Assembly (NCBI GenBank): GCA_947455725.1
Contig: CANGPL010000012.1
Location: 1-56,299, forward strand
DNA length: 56,299 nt
Direction of reading: 5' to 3'
Source: Hyphomicrobiales bacterium
Lineage (GTDB): Bacteria > Pseudomonadota > Alphaproteobacteria > Rhizobiales > Beijerinckiaceae
The notes under the pieces are model-generated. The model saw only the letters and a list, made by a program, of their open reading frames with translations. It searched no databases and was not told the DNA's origin. Each line of letters starts with the position of its first letter. Within the stretch, counting starts at the first letter, position 1. Position numbers and translations under genes: made by a program. Below are positions 51,290 to 56,299 of the stretch, piece by piece.

Positions 51290-52186
51290 CTATGCGCGTT
51301 GCAGCAACCGTGAGCGCCAGCCTTCAAAGATAATCAAGGTGAGCCCGCTCGCCAAAATGAGGGACGCGCCTTCAAATACCGCAACCGGTGGCCAATCCCC
51401 CCAAATCAAAAAGCCCCACATGAAGGACCAGATCAGCGTGATATATTCGAACGGGGCTACCGCTGAAGCTGGCGCTAACCGATAGCCTTCGAACAATAAA
51501 AACTGGCCCGATGCGCCAACACCGCCGAGCAGTAAGAGCAAAAGAAGACTGGTGACATCAGGCGTTACCCACACGAAGGGCAGCGTTACGCCGCACACCA
51601 AAATCACAACGCCATTGCTCGCCAACATGAGGCTAAGGGACGATTCCTTGCGACTGATGAGGCGCACAAGAATATTCGTCCAGGCCCAGCAAAAGGCCGC
51701 AATCAGCACCAAGACAATGGGGATGAGATCAACCGAGCCCGCAGGCGCTGCTGCCACCACGACGCCGATAAAGCCAATAATCGTTGCGCCCCACCTCACC
51801 CATCCGACTGTTTCTTTCAAAACAAAGACCGAAAGGATGACCGCAAAAATGGGCGTCGAGAAATAAATGGTAACAAGCTCGGCTAAATGCAGCGAGCGCG
51901 ACGCGGTGAAATAGGCAAGCCACGCCGCGAGGATCAAAGCTGAGCGGATGAGAAGTGCGTTGCGGTTTGAACTTCGGGCTAATTCAACGACTCGTTTTGG
52001 TCCCGTGAGCGACAAGCAGAGAAGCACAATCAAAATGCTGCGCGAAAACAACACTTCCCAGACCGGTAACGTGGTGACGAGCCATTTGACGGTCGCATCT
52101 TGGATCGAGAAAATCGAAAATCCGGCCAGCGCATAGCCAATGCCCGCCATGGTGCGGGTGTGGTGATCTTTTGCTTCTTGGGACAT
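51290..52186 (-). CDS. EamA-family (DMT) transporter
   Basis: The 298-residue membrane protein has ten hydrophobic segments and two EamA repeats (GIGYALAGFSIFSIQDATVK; LAELVTIYFSTPIFAVILSV; VLVLIAAFCWAWTNILVRLI; YRLAPASAVAPFEYITLIWS). It resembles RhaT/SAM-transporter-like DMT proteins of alphaproteobacteria; the exported or imported metabolite is unknown. It is divergent from the DeoR-type regulator with about 150 bp between. Confidence 0.88.
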   Translation of the reverse strand: MSQEAKDHHTRTMAGIGYALAGFSIFSIQDATVKWLVTTLPVWEVLFSRSILIVLLCLSLTGPKRVVELARSSNRNALLIRSALILAAWLAYFTASRSLHLAELVTIYFSTPIFAVILSVFVLKETVGWVRWGATIIGFIGVVVAAAPAGSVDLIPIVLVLIAAFCWAWTNILVRLISRKESSLSLMLASNGVVILVCGVTLPFVWVTPDVTSLLLLLLLGGVGASGQFLLFEGYRLAPASAVAPFEYITLIWSFMWGFLIWGDWPPVAVFEGASLILASGLTLIIFEGWRSRLLQRA

Positions 52187-52301
52187 AGAGCGCCTGACGA
52201 AATAAGGTTGCCTGAAGATTAGGCAGTGGAAGCTTGATCCGGCAAGGGAATTTTCCCGAAGCGCAGCACCCTAGGCTTTGCCGTTGAAATCACATATAAA
52301 A

Positions 52302-52317
52302 CCACAAAATGCCACAT
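52302..52317 (-). promoter_or_regulatory. candidate autoregulatory sites of the DeoR-type gene
   Basis: CCACAA (52302-52307) is the complement of the TTGTGG half-site found three times before phnW. CCACAT at 52312-52317 is a near copy 10 bp on. They lie 18-33 bp before the regulator's start codon. Confidence 0.4.
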
Positions 52318-52334
52318 CATGCCGAAAGATTGCC

Positions 52335-53099
52335 ATGAACCGCCCTCTCGCCTTTGACCGGCTGAACCATATTTTGCAATCGCTGGACGCCAGCGGATCG
52401 GTCAGCGTTGGGGAATTGGCCGAACGCTTCGGGGTGTCAAAAGAAACCATCCGGCGCGACCTTAAAAGCCTCGCCGATCAAGGGCGGGTTAGCCTTGTGC
52501 ATGGCGGGGCAACGCTTGGGCTGCCCGCCGAGCCTTCGCTCTCACGGAGAGAGGCTGAAAACGCGCCCGGCAAAGCCGCCATCGGGCGTAAAGCGGCAAG
52601 CCTCGTGCGGGATGGCATGGTGGTGCTGATCGATTCCGGCTCGACGACGCTTTTTCTGGCCGAAGCGCTGATCACGCGCGAACACTTGACCGTGATTACC
52701 AATAGCCTGCCGATTGCGCTGACGCTTTGCCGGACGCAAGTGGTGAAAACTATCATGCTGGGCGGGGAAATCCACGCCAATGACGAGGCGAGTTTCGGCG
52801 TCGATACGCTTGAGCTGCTCCGGCATTATACCGTCGACCTCGCTTTTGTCGGCGCAGGCGGTATTTCGGACGAAGGCGATTTCACCGATTACACGCGCCT
52901 TGCCGCCGAACAGCGCCATTTAATGCTGAAAGCGGGCCGCAAAGCCTATGTCGTGGCAGATCACACAAAATTCGAGCGCCGCACGCCGGTGACGATTGCG
53001 CCGACACCGAGCCTTGCCGGACTTATTATCGACCGATTGCCGGACGAGCTCGCCTCCGCCCGCGCCGCGCAACAACGCTGGCCTATCCTGCTGGCCTGA
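52335..53099 (+). CDS. DeoR/GlpR-family regulator, probable controller of the phn genes
   Basis: The 254-residue protein has the DeoR HTH (RLNHILQSLDASGSVSVGEL, then AERFGVSKETIRRDLKSLAD, then QGRVSLVHGGATLGLPAEPS) and a DeoRC sugar-phosphate sensor domain with GMVVLIDSGSTTLFLAEALI, VITNSLPIALTLC, MLGGEIHANDEASFGVDTLE and FVGAGGISDEGDFTDY. The family normally senses phosphorylated sugars; here the effector could be a phosphonate or its product. It lies 128 bp upstream of phnW on the same strand. ATG at 52335 fits the N-terminus. Confidence 0.88.
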   Translation: MNRPLAFDRLNHILQSLDASGSVSVGELAERFGVSKETIRRDLKSLADQGRVSLVHGGATLGLPAEPSLSRREAENAPGKAAIGRKAASLVRDGMVVLIDSGSTTLFLAEALITREHLTVITNSLPIALTLCRTQVVKTIMLGGEIHANDEASFGVDTLELLRHYTVDLAFVGAGGISDEGDFTDYTRLAAEQRHLMLKAGRKAYVVADHTKFERRTPVTIAPTPSLAGLIIDRLPDELASARAAQQRWPILLA

Positions 53100-53111
53100 A
53101 TTTAAAACGCG

Positions 53112-53170
53112 TTGTGGCATAATGTTGCTTTTTGTGGCTTATTGACTGTTTTTGTGGAGTGCGATAAAAC
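53112..53170 (+). promoter_or_regulatory. phnW promoter with three phased TTGTGG sites
   Basis: TTGTGG occurs at 53112-53117, 53132-53137 and 53152-53157, exactly 20 bp apart, so all face one side of the helix. TTGACT (53142-53147), 17 bp, and TAAAAC (53165-53170) make a plausible sigma-70 promoter; the third site lies between the boxes. This fits a repressor bound as an array. Confidence 0.6.
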
Positions 53171-53227
53171 GCGTCGTATCATCTTCACAGGGCGGCGTTA
53201 TCCTTCGCCCGATCAGGAGAAACGGTC

Positions 53228-54376
53228 ATGACACGCCCATTTCGCGGCCCTGAGGGGCAGGAAACAACGCCTTATCTATTAACGCCCGGCCCGCTCACAA
53301 CCACCCCTGCGGTCAAGCACGCCATGCTTCGCGATTGGGGCTCCTGGGACGCGGATCTTAAGCAGGTTGTCGCCGGTATTCGCGAACAGCTCCTTGATAT
53401 TGCGGACGCCAAAAACGGCTTTGAATGCGTGTTGCTGCAAGGCTCCGGCTCTTATGGCGTTGAAGCAGCCCTCGGCAATTTTGCGCCAAAAGACAAAAAG
53501 AGTTTGATGCTGACGAATGGCGCCTATGGCGAACGTGCGATTAAAGCACTAGCCTATATGAACCGCGATTTCATCTCCTACGAAACCGATGAGCTTGAAG
53601 CGCCATCAGCTGACGAAGTTTCGGCTTTGTTGAAAGCCAATCCGGATATTGGCGCGGTGTTTATGGTGCAATGTGAAACAACAAGCGGGATCGTTAATCC
53701 GATTGAAGATATTGCAGCCGTTGCGCAAAAAGCGGGATGCGTTGTTATCCTTGACGCGATGTCGAGTTTCGGTGCGATGGACATCTCGATGAAACGGATG
53801 GGCATTGATGTTGTCATCTCATCCGCGAATAAATGTATCGAGGGTGTACCCGGCTTCACCTATGTGATTGCGCGGCGTGATTTACTTGAAGCCTCACAAG
53901 GCATGTCGCATTCACTCGCGCTCGATCTCTATGAGCAATGGGCCTATATGGAAAAGAGCGGTCAATTCCGCTTCACGCCACCCACCCATACGCTTGTTGC
54001 TTTTGCCAAAGCGCTTGAACAGCACGCAAGCGAAGGCGGTGCACCGGGACGTCTTGCGCGCTACAAGAAAACGGCAAAAACCTTGCGTGATGGTATGCGC
54101 AAGATTGGCCTTTCACCTTTACTGGGCGATAATGAAACAGGCCCAATAATCCAAACCTTTGCAACACCGCGCGACAAGAATTTTGATTTCACGCGATTTT
54201 ATGAAGGCCTGAAAAAGCGCGGCTTTATCATCTATCCCGGCAAGCTCACCAAGAAGCCGAGTTTTAGAGTGGGCAATATGGGCGCGCTTGATTGGGAGGT
54301 GATGGAAATGCTTGTCGATGCGACTAAAGCAACCCTTCAAGAAATGAACGTCACCGATCTCACGCCGGCGGAATAA
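53228..54376 (+). CDS. phnW: 2-aminoethylphosphonate--pyruvate transaminase
   Basis: The 382-residue class V PLP aminotransferase converts 2-aminoethylphosphonate and pyruvate to phosphonoacetaldehyde and alanine. Family features are YLLTPGPLTTTPAVKHAMLR followed by DWGSWDADL, LLQGSGSYGVEAALGNF, VILDAMSSFGAMDISM, and the PLP lysine in ISSANKCIEGVPGFTYVIAR (about Lys202). It is the first gene of the phnW-phnA-phnY run and starts the pathway. Confidence 0.95.
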   Translation: MTRPFRGPEGQETTPYLLTPGPLTTTPAVKHAMLRDWGSWDADLKQVVAGIREQLLDIADAKNGFECVLLQGSGSYGVEAALGNFAPKDKKSLMLTNGAYGERAIKALAYMNRDFISYETDELEAPSADEVSALLKANPDIGAVFMVQCETTSGIVNPIEDIAAVAQKAGCVVILDAMSSFGAMDISMKRMGIDVVISSANKCIEGVPGFTYVIARRDLLEASQGMSHSLALDLYEQWAYMEKSGQFRFTPPTHTLVAFAKALEQHASEGGAPGRLARYKKTAKTLRDGMRKIGLSPLLGDNETGPIIQTFATPRDKNFDFTRFYEGLKKRGFIIYPGKLTKKPSFRVGNMGALDWEVMEMLVDATKATLQEMNVTDLTPAE

Positions 54377-54381
54377 CAAAG

Positions 54382-55620
54382 ATGACCAAAGCACCCCTCA
54401 CCATTAATGGCCGCGTTTTCAACTGGCCCAAGCGCACCTTGGTTGTGATCTGTCTCGACGGATCAGAACCTGCTTATACGGATGAAGCACGTAAGCGTGG
54501 CTTGATGCCCAATTTAGAAAATCTGATTGCAAAGGGCGGCGAATATCGCGCCGACAGTGTGATCCCGAGTTTTACCAATCCGAACAATCTGTCGATTGTG
54601 ACGGGCCGACCACCAGAAGTGCATGGCATTTGCGGTAATTATCTTATCGATCCCGACACGGGATTGGAAACGATGATGAATGATCCGAAATGGTTGCGGG
54701 CACCTACCATTTTTGCAGAATTTCAAAAGGCCGGTGCACGTATTTTGATGGTGACAGCGAAAGACAAATTGCGCCTCTTACTCTCAAAGGGCCTTATCTA
54801 CGATGGCAGTGCGATTGCGTTTTCATCCGAGAAGGCCAATACCGCAACGCTTGCAGCAAACGGTATCGATAATCCATGCGCGGCATGGAATATGGCTTTG
54901 CCGGATGTCTATTCAGGCGATCTTTCCGAATTTGTTTTCGCAGCGGGTGTTAGACTTATCCCTGAGATGAAACCTGATCTTGTTTATCTTTCAACAACCG
55001 ATTTCATTCAGCATAAATTTGGACCAAGCGAAAAAGGGGCGCTTGATTTTTATGCGATGTTTGATCGCTATATTGGTGAGCTTGATGCGCTTGGTGTCAC
55101 CCTCGTCATTACGGCTGATCACGGGATGAATGATAAGCATACGCCCGATGGAAAGCCGGATGTGCTCTATTTGCAAGACGCACTGGATGCAACATTTGGT
55201 GCAGGTAAAAGCAAAGTCATCTTACCAATCACTGATCCCTATGTCGTGCATCATGGCGCGTTAGGCTCTTATGCCGCGATCTATCTTTATGGTGCAGATG
55301 CGCACGCGGTGCGCGATTATATCGGCTCACTCGATGGTATTGATGTCGTACTTTCAAAAGCAGAAGCCTGCGCACGGTTTGGCTTGCCGTCTGACCGCAC
55401 GGGTGATCTCGTCGCTGTTTCAGGCGGGCCGAATAAAACAAAAGTGATTGGTACGTCTGTTGCGGCGCATGATCTCTCGGGGCTTGATGTACCGCTTCGC
55501 TCGCATGGCGGATTAACCGAGCAAAATGTGCCCTTCTTCATCAACGGACCTGTTAACGGCTTGCCGCAGGGCTTACGTAATTTCGACGCATTTTTCGTCG
55601 GCTGTAATCACGCGGAGTAA
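54382..55620 (+). CDS. phnA: phosphonoacetate hydrolase
   Basis: The 412-residue zinc enzyme of the alkaline phosphatase superfamily splits phosphonoacetate to acetate and phosphate. [20 protein letters not shown] holds the first metal Asp. The nucleophilic Thr is in [20 protein letters not shown] (about Thr65). [40 protein letters not shown] and [17 protein letters not shown] give the other ligands. It starts 5 bp after phnW. This is the phosphonoacetate hydrolase, not the unrelated E. coli PhnA/YjdM. Confidence 0.94.
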   Translation: MTKAPLTINGRVFNWPKRTLVVICLDGSEPAYTDEARKRGLMPNLENLIAKGGEYRADSVIPSFTNPNNLSIVTGRPPEVHGICGNYLIDPDTGLETMMNDPKWLRAPTIFAEFQKAGARILMVTAKDKLRLLLSKGLIYDGSAIAFSSEKANTATLAANGIDNPCAAWNMALPDVYSGDLSEFVFAAGVRLIPEMKPDLVYLSTTDFIQHKFGPSEKGALDFYAMFDRYIGELDALGVTLVITADHGMNDKHTPDGKPDVLYLQDALDATFGAGKSKVILPITDPYVVHHGALGSYAAIYLYGADAHAVRDYIGSLDGIDVVLSKAEACARFGLPSDRTGDLVAVSGGPNKTKVIGTSVAAHDLSGLDVPLRSHGGLTEQNVPFFINGPVNGLPQGLRNFDAFFVGCNHAE

Positions 55621-55625
55621 GGCTT

Positions 55626-56299
55626 ATGAGCAAGATTGTTCGAGAAACGATGCGGATTGGCGGCAAGCAGGTTTCAACCGATACCGTCGTAAATGTCCAT
55701 TATCCCTACACCAATGAAATCATTGGTACGGTGCCCGCGGGCCGCGCCGAGCATGCGCGTGAAGCGTTTAAAATTGCGGCCAATTACAAGCCAAAGCTAA
55801 CGCGCTATGAGCGGCAAACGATTTTGTTCCGTACCGCCGAACTCATCAATGCGCGGAAAGATACGCTGGCGCCTTTGATCACGAGCGAGCTTGGCATTTC
55901 GATGAAAGATTCACTCTATGAATGCGGCCGTGCCTATGATGTGTTTACGCTCGCCGGACAATTGGCCATTCTTGATGATGGTCAGATTTTTTCTTGCGAT
56001 CTGACGCCGCATGGTAAATCACGCAAAATTTATACCAAGCGTGAACCGGTTCGTGCGATCTCGGCGATTACGCCCTTCAACCATCCACTCAATATGGTGT
56101 CGCATAAATTAGCGCCTGCGATAGCGACAAATAATTGCGTCGTATGCAAGCCGACCGAACTGACGCCACTGACTGCCATCGCGCTCTCGGACATTTTATA
56201 CGAAGCAGGATTGCCGCCTGAAATGGTGCAAATGGTAACAGGCCTGCCGGATGATATTGGCGAGGAGATGGTGACTAATCCTGATATTTCACTCATCAC
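55626..56299 (+). CDS. phnY: phosphonoacetaldehyde dehydrogenase, 5' part
   Basis: The first 224 codons of an aldehyde dehydrogenase run off the right edge. The start ATG at 55626 has GGAG upstream and follows phnA by 5 bp. It reads [60 protein letters not shown] and [20 protein letters not shown], the standard ALDH cofactor-binding half. The catalytic Cys lies beyond the window. With phnW and phnA on either side of its step, the NAD-dependent phosphonoacetaldehyde dehydrogenase is the clear call. Confidence 0.9.
   Translation, partial: MSKIVRETMRIGGKQVSTDTVVNVHYPYTNEIIGTVPAGRAEHAREAFKIAANYKPKLTRYERQTILFRTAELINARKDTLAPLITSELGISMKDSLYECGRAYDVFTLAGQLAILDDGQIFSCDLTPHGKSRKIYTKREPVRAISAITPFNHPLNMVSHKLAPAIATNNCVVCKPTELTPLTAIALSDILYEAGLPPEMVQMVTGLPDDIGEEMVTNPDISLI

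Overview
The window looks like chromosome of an alphaproteobacterium of the order Hyphomicrobiales (Rhizobiales). The evidence is a SAM-II type riboswitch, the BolA / J-domain / CobS / CobT neighbourhood of aerobic cobalamin synthesis, the rpmB / DUF3108 / SUV3-like helicase order, the dapF-mtaB-ftsY neighbourhood, an IalB-family protein, and palindromic intergenic repeats typical of this group. Most of it is ordinary housekeeping sequence, interrupted by small accessory insertions: three toxin-antitoxin or TA-like pairs, a PIN gene, an AT-rich methyltransferase and many REP-like palindromes. No rRNA, CRISPR array, prophage or insertion sequence was seen.

Layout. 1-1.7 kb (minus): sulfonate use (ssuD partial, ssuA) behind a leader that joins a SAM-II riboswitch, a hairpin and an 8-residue peptide rich in cysteine. 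1.8-4.4 kb (plus): an Lrp regulator, a TIGR03643/PIN pair, then arsC with an aquaglyceroporin. tRNA-Ala follows. 4.9-6.8 kb: two SOUL-type haem-binding paralogues around a DUF1993 gene. 6.85-9.65 kb: host-attachment-family protein, EamA exporter, asd. 9.66-15.1 kb (minus): carbonic anhydrase, threonine dehydratase-like enzyme, leuB, leuD, leuC, rplS. 15.3-16.2 kb: HigB/HigA-like pair between repeats. 16.2-19.9 kb: putA with a divergent Lrp-type regulator. 20-25.7 kb: two acyl-CoA synthetases, a CobW-type metallochaperone and an EamA carrier. 25.8-31.2 kb: EamA carrier, bolA, J-domain protein, cobS, DUF4160/DUF2442 pair, cobT. 31.2-34.2 kb: MazF/MazE, VUT transporter, rpmB, DUF3108. 34.2-42.6 kb: repeat-rich intergenic region, helicase, MscS-like channel, ppa, MBL hydrolase, exported GyrI-like protein. 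42.7-47.5 kb: dapF-mtaB, methyltransferase, RluA-type synthase, ftsY. 47.7-52.2 kb: rlmN-ialB, an ECF-like sigma factor, phhB, thpR, EamA carrier. 52.3 kb to the end: a DeoR-type regulator followed by phnW-phnA-phnY.

How the genes work together. Both ends are nutrient scavenging. The left end takes sulfur from alkanesulfonates under apparent control by methionine/SAM and possibly cysteine status. The right end breaks down 2-aminoethylphosphonate: PhnW makes phosphonoacetaldehyde, PhnY oxidises it to phosphonoacetate, and PhnA releases acetate and phosphate. Between them lie leucine synthesis, lysine/threonine/peptidoglycan precursor steps (asd, dapF), proline catabolism, cobalt insertion for B12, and translation or RNA functions (rplS, rpmB, mtaB, rlmN, RluA, helicase, ThpR).

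The observations most worth a second look are the composite ssu leader, three TTGTGG half-sites exactly 20 bp apart in front of phnW, the TA-like pair lodged between cobS and cobT, the TA module bracketed by 15-bp direct repeats, and the duplicated 39-bp element upstream of the helicase. All calls come from reading the sequence; no database search was run.
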